Shown in pieces: positions 6,721-12,302 of a stretch of DNA of 12,302 bases. The translations under genes were made by a program, and so were the position numbers. Within the stretch, counting starts at the first letter, position 1; every line of letters starts with the position of its first letter. The notes under the pieces were generated by a model, which was given only the letters and a program-made list of their open reading frames with translations, had not been told where the DNA came from and made no database searches. This DNA comes from JAKPQD01 sp029572965 (GTDB lineage Bacteria; Bacteroidota; Bacteroidia; Bacteroidales; DTGW01), in contig DAOSPF010000082.1 of assembly GCA_035374585.1 (NCBI GenBank), positions 1 through 12,302 of the forward strand. The letters run 5' to 3'.

Positions 6721-6791
6721 TGACCCATGGTGTAGTGGTAACACAGCAGATTTTGGTTCTGTTATCCTAGGTTCGAGTCCTGGTGGGTCAA
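6721..6791 (+). tRNA. tRNA-Gln (anticodon UUG, reads CAA)
   Basis: A full cloverleaf can be drawn. The acceptor stem is TGACCCA (6721-6727) with TGGGTCA (6784-6790), and the discriminator is A6791. The D stem is GTGT/ACAC with an AGTGGTA loop. The anticodon stem GCAGA/TCTGT closes the loop TTTTGGT, giving anticodon TTG at 6753-6755. The variable loop has four bases. The T stem is CTAGG/CCTGG with loop TTCGAGT. The U1-A72 first pair is a known glutamine identity feature. CCA is not encoded (ACGC follows) and must be added afterwards. The discriminator is A, where E. coli tRNA-Gln has G. It is flanked by its own promoter and terminator, so it is a single-gene unit. Confidence 0.95.
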
Positions 6792-6794
6792 CGC

Positions 6795-6829
6795 AAGCCA
6801 TTGATAAAAATCAGTGGCTTTTTTGTTTT
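6795..6829 (+). terminator. Rho-independent terminator of tRNA-Gln
   Basis: An 11-bp stem (AAGCCATTGAT at 6795-6805 with ATCAGTGGCTT at 6810-6820, one T-G wobble) has an AAAA loop, followed by TTTTGTTTT (6821-6829). It starts four bases after the tRNA. Confidence 0.93.
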
Positions 6830-6916
6830 ATATGGTTTACCACCAGCTTTAAGCGTAAATATTTTCCAAGCTGGTTACTTAGCAACGCGAGCTGTTTCAA
6901 ACGCTCTATTTAGGCA

Positions 6917-6941
6917 TAAAAAAACACGCCGCAGCGTGTTT
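6917..6941 (-). terminator. Rho-independent terminator of typA
   Basis: A perfect 8-bp inverted repeat, AAACACGC (6922-6929) and GCGTGTTT (6934-6941), has a 4-base loop. On the minus strand it runs into a T tract (A tract at 6917-6924 on the plus strand), 28 bases past the typA stop. It does not need a plus-strand gene to explain it. Confidence 0.88.
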
Positions 6942-6968
6942 GTCCTATCTAACCTAAGAATCAAATAA

Positions 6969-8774
6969 TTAAGAAACCTTTTTTCCAACCCTTTTCCTTT
7001 CGTTCTCGTTAAGGATAATTTTACGTAAACGGATTGATTTTGGGGTTACTTCAACATATTCATCTTCTTGGATATACTCTAAAGCCTCTTCAAGGCTGAA
7101 GCGTACCGGAGGGGCTATCTTCATCTTTTCGTCCGAACCGGTGGCACGCATATTGGTCAGCTTTTTGGTCTTGGTAAGGTTGAGGCAAAGGTCGTCAGGA
7201 CGTGTATTTTCGCCAACAACCTGGCCTTCGTAAATTTCTTCGCCGGGGTAAACAAAGAAAATTCCCCTGTCTTGAAGTTTGTCTAAGGCATAAGCAATAG
7301 CTGTCCCTGTTTCCATAGCTATAAGCGAACCGTTGATACGCCTTTCAATGTTCCCTTTTAAAGGTTCGAAATCTTTAAAGCGGTGCGACATAATGGCTTC
7401 ACCTGTAGTTGCCGTAAGCAAATTGCTGCGCAACCCAATGATACCCCGAGAAGGAATGATAAAATCAATAATAACACGCTCATCCCGGCGTTCCATGTTG
7501 ACCATGTTCCCTTTTCGTTTGGTTACCATGTCAATGACAGTACCCGAAAATTCATCAGGGACATCAATAGTCAAGAACTCTACAGGTTCGCATTTTTCAC
7601 CGTTTATTTCTTTTATGATTACCTGGGGCTGTCCAACCTGGAGCTCATAACCCTCACGACGCATGGTTTCTATAAGGATTGACAGGTGCAATACCCCGCG
7701 GCCAAATACAACGAACGAATCGGCCGAGTCAGTTTGTTCGACACGCAAAGCAAGGTTTTTTTCCAATTCTCTGTCGAGACGTTCTTTGATATGGCGTGAT
7801 GTAACAAACTTACCATCTTTACCAAAAAAAGGCGAGTTGTTGATGGTAAACAGCATACTCATGGTAGGTTCGTCAATTGATATAGGTTTCAAGCCCTCTG
7901 GATTGTCATAATCTGCAACGGTGTCGCCAATTTCGAAGCCTTCAATGCCAACGATGGCACAAATATCACCAGCATTAACTATTTCTACCTTTTTGCGCTG
8001 AAGCCCTTCAAACAGGTAAAGTTCTTTAATGCGGCTTTTTACAATAGTTTTATCACGTTTTACCAGTGAAATGGCCATACCTTCTTTTAGTGTGCCACGT
8101 TGTAAACGGCCAATGGCAATACGGCCAACGTACGATGAATAATCCAGCGAAGTAATCAACATTTGTGGAGTACCTTCAGTAACTTTAGGGGCAGGAATGT
8201 ATTTGATAATAGCTTCTAATAAAGCCACAATATCTGTTGTTGGTTTTCGCCAATCATTGCTCATCCATCCGTTTTTGCCCGAACCAAACAAAGTTGGGAA
8301 ATTCAACTGGTCTTCGTTTGCGCCAAGATGGAACATCAGGTCAAACACTTGTTCCTGAACTTCGTCAGGCCTACAGTTAGGTTTGTCAACTTTGTTTACC
8401 ACTACAATAGGTTTCAATCCCATACTAAGCGCTTTTTGCAATACAAAGCGGGTTTGGGGCATGGTGCCTTCAAAGGCATCGACCAAGAGCAGCACCCCAT
8501 CGGCCATGTTGAGCACACGTTCTACTTCGCCCCCAAAATCGGCGTGGCCTGGAGTGTCAATGATATTAATTTTGGTATCTTTGTATATCACCGAAACGTT
8601 CTTTGCCAAAATGGTTATACCACGTTCGCGCTCCAATTCGTTGCTATCCATAATCAGGTCGCCCGGGTTTTCATGATCTTTGAAAATTTTTCCAGCCAAA
8701 ATCATCTTATCCACAAGAGTTGTCTTACCGTGGTCAACGTGAGCAATAATAGCAATGTTACGTATATTTGTCAT
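6969..8774 (-). CDS. typA: Ribosome-associated GTPase TypA/BipA
   Basis: BipA/TypA is an EF-G-like translational GTPase that binds the ribosome and assists 50S assembly and growth under cold or other stress. I place the start at the ATG at 8774 (601 aa, the family length). A TTG at 8816 would add 14 non-conserved residues. G-domain motifs: G1 AHVDHGKT (11-18), the switch I segment RERGITI (48-54), G3 DTPGHADF (72-79) and G4 NKVD (126-129). A beta-barrel domain II follows, then EF-G-like domain III/V segments (SPFFGKDGKFVTSRHI, GRGVLHLSILIETMRREG, PSRGIIGLRS), and the BipA-specific C-terminal domain containing NLTKTKKLTNMRA. No key residue is missing. It is a single-gene unit with its own promoter and terminator, divergent from the rpmF-plsX-fabH cluster. 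Confidence 0.97.
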   Translation of the reverse strand: MTNIRNIAIIAHVDHGKTTLVDKMILAGKIFKDHENPGDLIMDSNELERERGITILAKNVSVIYKDTKINIIDTPGHADFGGEVERVLNMADGVLLLVDAFEGTMPQTRFVLQKALSMGLKPIVVVNKVDKPNCRPDEVQEQVFDLMFHLGANEDQLNFPTLFGSGKNGWMSNDWRKPTTDIVALLEAIIKYIPAPKVTEGTPQMLITSLDYSSYVGRIAIGRLQRGTLKEGMAISLVKRDKTIVKSRIKELYLFEGLQRKKVEIVNAGDICAIVGIEGFEIGDTVADYDNPEGLKPISIDEPTMSMLFTINNSPFFGKDGKFVTSRHIKERLDRELEKNLALRVEQTDSADSFVVFGRGVLHLSILIETMRREGYELQVGQPQVIIKEINGEKCEPVEFLTIDVPDEFSGTVIDMVTKRKGNMVNMERRDERVIIDFIIPSRGIIGLRSNLLTATTGEAIMSHRFKDFEPLKGNIERRINGSLIAMETGTAIAYALDKLQDRGIFFVYPGEEIYEGQVVGENTRPDDLCLNLTKTKKLTNMRATGSDEKMKIAPPVRFSLEEALEYIQEDEYVEVTPKSIRLRKIILNENERKRVGKKVS

Positions 8775-8812
8775 CGAAAAAAAATGAAGTTTTGATACCT
8801 TACAAAAAGCCC

Positions 8813-8833
8813 GCAAAATTAATCAAATTTCAT
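8813..8833 (-). promoter_or_regulatory. typA promoter core
   Basis: Read on the minus strand, TAATTTTG (plus 8814-8821) fits the TAnnTTTG -7 element, giving an expected leader of about 35 bases. I see no TTG at the usual -33 distance. The 21-base stretch matches the tRNA-Gln promoter (6679-6699) at 20 of 21 positions, which strongly supports it as a real promoter core. Confidence 0.7.
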
Positions 8834-8897
8834 GAAATCCGGGTTAAATAAATTTAATTTGTGATAATATATTTTTTTTCAATCTGAAAATTATTTT

Positions 8898-8905
8898 TAC
8901 CTTTG
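8898..8905 (+). promoter_or_regulatory. -7 element for the DUF177-rpmF-plsX-fabH operon
   Basis: TACCTTTG fits TAnnTTTG and lies 22 bases before the TTG start codon at 8928. No clear TTTG appears at the -33 distance, where the sequence is a T run ending in C. It also shares the TTTGC tail seen in the tRNA-Gln and typA promoters. Confidence 0.6.
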
Positions 8906-8927
8906 CCGTTTGTAAAATTTTGGGTAT

Positions 8928-9383
8928 TTGGAAAGAAGTAAAAGGTTGATAGTGAATTTCAAAGGTTTGGCTGATGGAAAGCATCAGTTTACTTTTGAAC
9001 GAAAAGATGACTTTTTTGCCGCTATTGAATACTCGGAATTTGAAAAAGGGGAAATAGATGTTAAAGTAATATTGGACAAAGGTTTCAGCAATATCACGCT
9101 GGATGTTTCTATAAAAGGACAAGTGATGGTGATGTGTGACAGGTGCCTTGACCCGTATTACGAAAAAATAAAGTTTGACGGGACGTTGTATGCGAAATAT
9201 GATGATGCCGGTACTGATGCAGATGAGGAAATTATTTTGCTAGGTAAAAATGACTTTGAAATTGACATCACCCATTATGTTTATGAATCGGTATGTTTGA
9301 GCTTGCCATACCAGCGTGTCCACAAAAAAGGTGCATGTAATGAACAAATGATAGAGCTGATTAAGAAACATAAAAGTAATTGA
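8928..9383 (+). CDS. yceD: DUF177/YceD family protein (23S rRNA accumulation protein)
   Basis: This is a 151-aa protein of the YceD/DUF177 family, needed for normal 23S rRNA accumulation and almost always found just before rpmF, as here. Seen in sequence: FKGLADGKHQFTF (11-23) at the N-terminus, the family-typical ISIKG-like strand followed by CDRCLDP (Cys70-x2-Cys73), an acidic stretch DDAGTDADEEI (92-102), and YVYESVCLSLPYQRVH (117-132) followed by GAC. The cysteines may bind metal, but that is inference. No ATG exists between the upstream in-frame stop (8913) and the conserved region. The TTG at 8928 gives the expected N-terminal length, so I choose this rare start. Later TTG (8946) or GTG (8952) codons would trim the conserved N-terminus. 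It is probably the first gene of a four-gene operon, with 26 bases to rpmF. Confidence 0.87.
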   Translation: MERSKRLIVNFKGLADGKHQFTFERKDDFFAAIEYSEFEKGEIDVKVILDKGFSNITLDVSIKGQVMVMCDRCLDPYYEKIKFDGTLYAKYDDAGTDADEEIILLGKNDFEIDITHYVYESVCLSLPYQRVHKKGACNEQMIELIKKHKSN

Positions 9384-9409
9384 GATATTAATTTTAAAAA
9401 TTTAAGACA

Positions 9410-9595
9410 ATGCCAAATCCGAAACACAGACATTCGAGAACGAGAAGAGACAAGAGAAGGACACATTACAAAGCAGTAGCTCCTACCACTGCAACTTGTT
9501 CGAATTGTGGCGCTGCAGTTTTATACCACAGAGTATGCCCGGAATGTGGCTACTATCGTGGAAAAATGGCCGTAGAAAAAGAAGTAGCAGCTTAA
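9410..9595 (+). CDS. rpmF: 50S ribosomal protein L32
   Basis: The 61-aa product is a standard bacterial L32. It has the basic N-terminus MPNPKHRHSRTRRDKRRTH, which threads into the large subunit, and a four-cysteine zinc ribbon, CSNCG (Cys30, Cys33) and CPECG (Cys43, Cys46). All four metal-binding cysteines are present, so this is the zinc-dependent form rather than a zinc-free paralogue. The spacing (26 bases after DUF177, 16 before plsX) supports one operon, in which ribosome production and the first steps of phospholipid and fatty-acid synthesis are transcribed together, as in many bacteria. Confidence 0.97.
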   Translation: MPNPKHRHSRTRRDKRRTHYKAVAPTTATCSNCGAAVLYHRVCPECGYYRGKMAVEKEVAA

Positions 9596-9611
9596 TCATA
9601 CCCGCAAAAGT

Positions 9612-10556
9612 ATGATAAAGGTCGGTATAGACATATCTGGAGGGGATTTTGCACCTGAAGCAACAGTGAAAGGTGCAATATTGGCTCAAAAAGAGCTGCC
9701 TTCAAATGTCAAGCTTGTGTGCATAGGAGACAAGGCTCAGATTGATGCTGTATGTGCACGCGAAGGTTTTGACAATTCGGTTTGGGAAATAGTCCATACT
9801 ACCGAAAACATTGGTATGGGCGAACATCCTGCCAAAGCGTACCAACAAAAAGAGAATGCTACCATCCCATTGGGCTTTAAACTTCTGAAAACCGGCAAAA
9901 TTGATGGTTTTGCCAGTGCCGGGAGTACCGGGGCCATGATGGTTGGCGCCATGATGGTTGCCAAAGTGGTTCCCAATGTTATCAGGCCTTCTATAGCTAC
10001 ATTTATGCCTACAGATTCAGATATTCCTACTTTGCTTACCGATGTAGGCATTAATCCTGATACCAAGCCAGATGTGCTTTTACAATATGGTATTCTTGGG
10101 TCGCTTTACGTGCAGCATGTTTTTAATATAAAAAATCCCCGGGTAGCTTTACTTAACATTGGTTCGGAAGCTGAAAAAGGCAATTTGCTTACTAAAGCAG
10201 CTTATCCGTTATTTAAGGAATGCAAAAGCATCAATTTTGTTGGAAATATTGAAGGACATGACTTTTATTCCAATGAAAAAGCTGATGTTGTAGTATGCGA
10301 TGGATTTGTTGGTAACGTAGTCCTCAAGGGTTCAGAAGCTTTTTATGAATTGCTGAAGAAGAGAAATATTCATGACCCGTTCTTTGAAAAATTCAACTAC
10401 GAGAATTTCGGGGGAACCCCAATTCTCGGCATTGATGCTGTTGCAGTTATTGGTCATGGTATTTCAAACGATATTGCCATAAAAAATATGATTTTGCAAA
10501 CTATGCATGTAGCACAGGCAGGCTTAGTGGAAAAAATTAAAGAAGCATTTAACTAA
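9612..10556 (+). CDS. plsX: Phosphate acyltransferase PlsX
   Basis: PlsX converts acyl-ACP and phosphate to acyl-phosphate, the acyl donor for PlsY in the first step of phospholipid synthesis. It is a peripheral, membrane-associated soluble enzyme. At 314 aa it has the usual length. Seen in sequence: the N-terminal nucleotide-fold-like start GIDISGGDFAPEATVKGA (5-22), the glycine-rich GFASAGSTGAMMVGAMMV region (about 98-115), LTDVGINPDTKPDVLLQYG, the segment LNIGSEAEKGN, and VCDGFVGNVVLKGSE. All are typical of the family. The start at 9612 is the first ATG, 16 bases after rpmF. The stop codon shares its last base with the fabH ATG (TAATG at 10554-10558), indicating translational coupling of the two lipid enzymes. 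Confidence 0.96.
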   Translation: MIKVGIDISGGDFAPEATVKGAILAQKELPSNVKLVCIGDKAQIDAVCAREGFDNSVWEIVHTTENIGMGEHPAKAYQQKENATIPLGFKLLKTGKIDGFASAGSTGAMMVGAMMVAKVVPNVIRPSIATFMPTDSDIPTLLTDVGINPDTKPDVLLQYGILGSLYVQHVFNIKNPRVALLNIGSEAEKGNLLTKAAYPLFKECKSINFVGNIEGHDFYSNEKADVVVCDGFVGNVVLKGSEAFYELLKKRNIHDPFFEKFNYENFGGTPILGIDAVAVIGHGISNDIAIKNMILQTMHVAQAGLVEKIKEAFN

Positions 10557-11551
10557 TGACAAAATTCAGAGCAGCTATTACTGGTATTGGAGCAGCTTTG
10601 CCCGATTACGTCCTTACAAATGATGAATTGGCCACTATGGTGGAAACTTCTGATGAGTGGATTATGCAGCGCATCGGTATCAGGGAAAGAAGGATTTTGA
10701 AAGGGGAAGGTAAAGGTGCATCTGATTTAGGGGCAGAAGCAGTCAACCAATTGTTCCAAAAAACCGGATTAAAGCCTGAAGAAGTTGAATTAGTGGTTTG
10801 TGCCACTATTACAGGCGATCATCCATTTCCGGCTACAGCCAATATAATTTGTGATAAGGTAGGGATAAAAAATGCCTGGAGCTTTGATATTTCTGCTGCC
10901 TGCTCGGGTTTTATTTATGCTTTGGAAATAGCTGCCAAGTTTGTTGAGTCTGGCGAATATAAAAAGGTGGTTGTGGTCACCCCCGAAAAGATGTCGGCTA
11001 TTACCAATTACAAAGACCGTACAACCTGTCCTTTGTTTGGCGATGCTGCCGCTGCCATATTGCTTGAGCCTGCAACTGAGGAAGTTGGAGTTATGGATTA
11101 TATACTTCATGCTGATGGCGTAGGAAGACAATATTTGTATATGAAATCTGGAGGTTCGGTTAGTCCTGCTTCGCATAAATCTGTTGACAATGATGAACAT
11201 TTTGTTTACCAGGAAGGCCAAACCGTGTTCAAATATGCTGTAACACGTATGGCTGATGTGGCTGCCGAAATCATGGAGAAAAACAAGCTCAACCCCGATA
11301 CTACATGGTTAGTACCTCATCAGGCCAATATACGTATTATTGATGCTGTAGCCAGACGAATGAATGTTTCTTCTGAAAAAGTGATGATAAATATTCAGAA
11401 GTATGGCAATACTACTGCTGCAACTATTCCATTATGCCTGTGGGAATGGGAAAAACAACTCAAAAAAGGCGACGACCTTGTACTTGTTGCTTTTGGTGGG
11501 GGGTTTACCTGGGGCTCTATTTATCTCAAATGGGCTTACGATAGCAAATAA
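10556..11551 (+). CDS. fabH: Beta-ketoacyl-ACP synthase III (FabH)
   Basis: FabH condenses an acyl-CoA primer with malonyl-ACP to start type II fatty-acid synthesis in the cytoplasm. The 331-aa protein carries the full Cys-His-Asn triad: Cys116 in DISAACSGF, His255 in WLVPHQANIR and Asn285 in KYGNTTAATIPL. The thiolase-fold ending AFGGGFTWGSIYLKW is intact. The N-terminus has the usual ITGIGAALPDYVLTNDELA and SDEWIMQRIGIRERR. Primer choice (acetyl or branched) cannot be read from sequence. Bacteroidota often make iso-branched fatty acids, so branched primers are plausible. It overlaps plsX by one base, ends with tandem TAA stops and is followed by a terminator, making it the last gene of the operon. 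The acetyl-CoA carboxylase subunit genes that sometimes follow fabH are absent here. Confidence 0.97.
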   Translation: MTKFRAAITGIGAALPDYVLTNDELATMVETSDEWIMQRIGIRERRILKGEGKGASDLGAEAVNQLFQKTGLKPEEVELVVCATITGDHPFPATANIICDKVGIKNAWSFDISAACSGFIYALEIAAKFVESGEYKKVVVVTPEKMSAITNYKDRTTCPLFGDAAAAILLEPATEEVGVMDYILHADGVGRQYLYMKSGGSVSPASHKSVDNDEHFVYQEGQTVFKYAVTRMADVAAEIMEKNKLNPDTTWLVPHQANIRIIDAVARRMNVSSEKVMINIQKYGNTTAATIPLCLWEWEKQLKKGDDLVLVAFGGGFTWGSIYLKWAYDSK

Positions 11552-11571
11552 TAACTTATCAAGATATTAAG

Positions 11572-11597
11572 AAAACCGGCATTGTCCGGTTTTTTTG
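11572..11597 (+). terminator. Rho-independent terminator of the rpmF-plsX-fabH operon
   Basis: An 8-bp perfect stem (AAAACCGG at 11572-11579 with CCGGTTTT at 11586-11593) has a 6-base loop and a T tract to 11597, 20 bases past the fabH stop. Confidence 0.93.
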
Positions 11598-11613
11598 TTT
11601 TTAGGCAAGCTTA

Positions 11614-11684
11614 GGCTGTCGTGCGTTTGTAACGCTTGCTTAGTCAATACTTAGGCTGGCACACGTTACAAACGCGCGACAGCC
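11614..11684. repeat. Large inverted repeat built from two TGT/ACA hairpin units
   Basis: The left arm (11614-11634, beginning GGCTGTCGTGCGTTTG) and the right arm (11664-11684, ending CGCGCGACAGCC) are complementary over 21 bp with one mismatch, separated by 29 bases. Each arm contains its own small palindrome: GCGTT-TGT-AACGC (11623-11635) and CGTT-ACA-AACG (11664-11674). The word CTTAGGCTG occurs before each arm in the same orientation. Confidence 0.85.
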
Positions 11685-11719
11685 GCTTATATGTGTCTGC
11701 GCTTGTGTCTATAATTCTT

Positions 11720-11734
11720 GCAGTTTGTAACTGC
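11720..11734. repeat. Single TGT-centred hairpin
   Basis: GCAGTT-TGT-AACTGC has perfect 6-bp arms around the same 3-base centre as the other units, but its outer three pairs differ from the CGCG-type copies in a base-paired way. Confidence 0.7.
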
Positions 11735-11770
11735 TTTCGGGTGTTAAAACTAAGCGTCTAAGCCAAAGCC

Positions 11771-11801
11771 TTGACCAGGTGCAATAAAATACTTATCTTT
11801 G
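11771..11801 (+). promoter_or_regulatory. Bacteroidota-type promoter reading into the repeat array
   Basis: TTG at 11771-11773 and TATCTTTG at 11794-11801 are separated by 20 bases, matching the TTG/TAnnTTTG promoter pattern with good spacing. A transcript would begin near 11806 and run into the hairpin array. Confidence 0.55.
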
Positions 11802-11805
11802 GTAC

Positions 11806-11940
11806 ATGGGCCAAAAGTACATGCATACTGCCCCGCACAACGGATTGCCGGCCATGCAGCCCCGTTTCGACCGTGGCTACTGTGGCCAGCTAGCGCGCGT
11901 TTGTAACGCGTGCAATGTTACAACAACGGGCAAAAGATGA
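11806..11940 (+). CDS. Possible small ORF (44 aa) just after a promoter; doubtful
   Basis: An ATG at 11806 opens a 44-codon frame ending at TGA 11938-11940. It begins only four bases after the TATCTTTG element, so a transcript from that promoter would have almost no leader. The first ~28 residues (MGQKYMHTAPHNG..., then PRFDRGYCG) come from non-repeat, GC-richer DNA. The last ~16 (ARVCNACNV and following) are encoded by the first hairpin repeat unit. There is no signal peptide, transmembrane segment or recognisable domain. Two cysteines sit in a C-x2-C arrangement, but the repeat sequence itself generates them. I do not recognise it. It is equally likely to be a chance frame in a non-coding RNA or repeat. 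Confidence 0.15.
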   Translation: MGQKYMHTAPHNGLPAMQPRFDRGYCGQLARVCNACNVTTTGKR

Positions 11941-12211
11941 ATTAAGCACGAAATAAATTAAGTGTGTTATATTGTTGTTTGTTGTAAAATCCCTGCTAGC
12001 GCGTCTGTGACGCGTGCTGTAACAACAGCGGACAAAAGATGAAGTAAGCACGAGGTAAATTAAAGGCATTGTATAGTTGTTTGTAACGCGTGCTGTTGCA
12101 ACAACGGGCAAAAGCTAAAGTAAGCAGTATATAAGTAAAAGCGTTGTATTGTCGTTTGTAACGACGTTGTGCAAAGTAGATAGAAAATGCACGCGTTACA
12201 AACGCGCTAGC
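11889..12211. repeat. Repeat array bounded by terminal inverted repeats
   Basis: The left end (11889-11913, GCTAGCGCGCG then TTTGTAACGCGTGC) and the right end (12189-12211, GCACGCGTTACAAACGCG then CTAGC) are reverse complements except for a two-base GC insertion on the left. Inside are three diverged direct units, each starting at a TTTGTAACGCGTGC-like word (11900, 12004, 12080) and continuing with AACAACGGGCAAAAG-like, AAGTAAGCA-like and TTGTTTGT-like blocks. A partial fourth starts at 12155. Unit spacing is about 104, 76 and 75 bases. Five TGT/ACA-centred motifs lie within: 11896-11910, 12000-12014, 12079-12087 (weak), 12151-12165 and 12192-12206. Confidence 0.85.
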
Positions 12212-12264
12212 TTTAGTAAATGTTATAAGGGTTTAAAAGTTTAATGCCTTTAATTTATAATTCT

Positions 12265-12295
12265 GGGATGGGTGAAATCCCTCGCCTTTAGGCGA
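12265..12295. repeat. Two adjacent short hairpins at the window end
   Basis: GGGAT (12265-12269) pairs with ATCCC (12277-12281), and immediately after it the 14-bp perfect palindrome TCGCCT-TT-AGGCGA spans 12282-12295. The window ends seven bases later, so any continuation, including whether a T tract or another repeat follows, is not visible. Confidence 0.55.
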
Positions 12296-12302
12296 AGCAT
12301 TT

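Larger units (their letters stand above)
11598..12302. other. Repeat-rich intergenic region without a convincing gene
   Basis: Seven hundred bases follow the fabH terminator with no reading frame that looks like a conserved protein. The stretch is built from short hyphenated palindromes of the type ...GTT-TGT-AAC..., larger inverted repeats made from pairs of them, a degenerate ~76-bp tandem array, and one good promoter-like sequence. CpG-rich GCGCG words here stand out from the AT-rich surroundings. Confidence 0.8.

Noticed and set aside
6686..6913. 75-codon plus-strand frame across the tRNA-Gln gene (and an overlapping frame at 6783-6968)
   Set aside because: The frames read through the tRNA, its terminator and the typA terminator. 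The translated part is tRNA sequence, not protein.
6792..6968. Possible small RNA between the tRNA-Gln terminator and typA
   Set aside because: The only strong structures are two terminators that are fully explained by the genes on each side. No promoter element is visible between them.
8328..8795. 155-codon plus-strand frame opposite typA, and other shorter plus-strand frames at 7333-7911
   Set aside because: They lie wholly antisense to a strongly conserved TypA coding region, and their products (basic or low-complexity) show no recognisable domain.
11890..12111. 73-codon minus-strand frame with internally repeated peptides (LIYLVLTSSFVRCC and LIYFVLNSSFARCC)
   Set aside because: The peptide repeats are a by-product of the tandem DNA repeat, whose spacing there is close to a multiple of three. 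There is no promoter, conserved domain or coding bias, and the frame is made entirely of repeat DNA.
11614..12211. CRISPR array
   Set aside because: The repeated words occur in both orientations with irregular spacing (about 25 to over 100 bases), and the DNA between units is itself similar. There are no unique equal-length spacers and no cas genes.

Overview
This is an AT-rich bacterial chromosomal window, almost certainly from the phylum Bacteroidota. The evidence is three-fold: -7 elements of the form TAnnTTTG instead of the E. coli-type -10 box, little sign of Shine-Dalgarno sequences, and gene types common in that phylum (ECF sigma/anti-sigma operons followed by outer-membrane barrel proteins, a hybrid histidine kinase, and the DUF177-rpmF-plsX-fabH cluster). 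I cannot assign an order or genus.

Layout. (1) Positions 2-1560 hold the 3' part of a membrane-bound hybrid histidine kinase. It is cut by the window start and by a run of 100 Ns (1561-1660). (2) Positions 1673-4380 form a probable operon: an ECF sigma factor, a transmembrane anti-sigma factor overlapping it by four bases, and a secreted beta-barrel protein, closed by a strong terminator. (3) A 368-base spacer carries a nested inverted repeat and one copy of a 55-bp repeat. (4) Positions 4749-6312 hold a second ECF operon: sigma factor, zf-HC2 anti-sigma and a membrane-anchored Spy/CpxP/CnrX-like sensor, ending in a terminator followed at once by the second copy of the 55-bp repeat. (5) A tRNA-Gln(UUG) gene has its own promoter and terminator. 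(6) typA/bipA lies on the minus strand with its own terminator. (7) Divergent from it is the cluster DUF177(yceD)-rpmF-plsX-fabH, which links ribosome assembly with the start of phospholipid and fatty-acid synthesis. (8) The last ~700 bases hold no convincing gene. They contain about eight copies of a small hairpin with a TGT/ACA centre, arranged in larger inverted repeats around a degenerate ~76-bp tandem array.

How the parts work together. Both sigma operons look like envelope-stress or metal-sensing circuits: a sigma factor held by a membrane anti-sigma, with an envelope protein as sensor or output. The right half is housekeeping translation and lipid synthesis.

Most of the window is ordinary. 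The best candidates for something new are the covarying hairpin repeat array at the right end, the nearly identical 21-bp promoter cores of tRNA-Gln and typA, and the ~55-bp repeats that bracket the second sigma operon.
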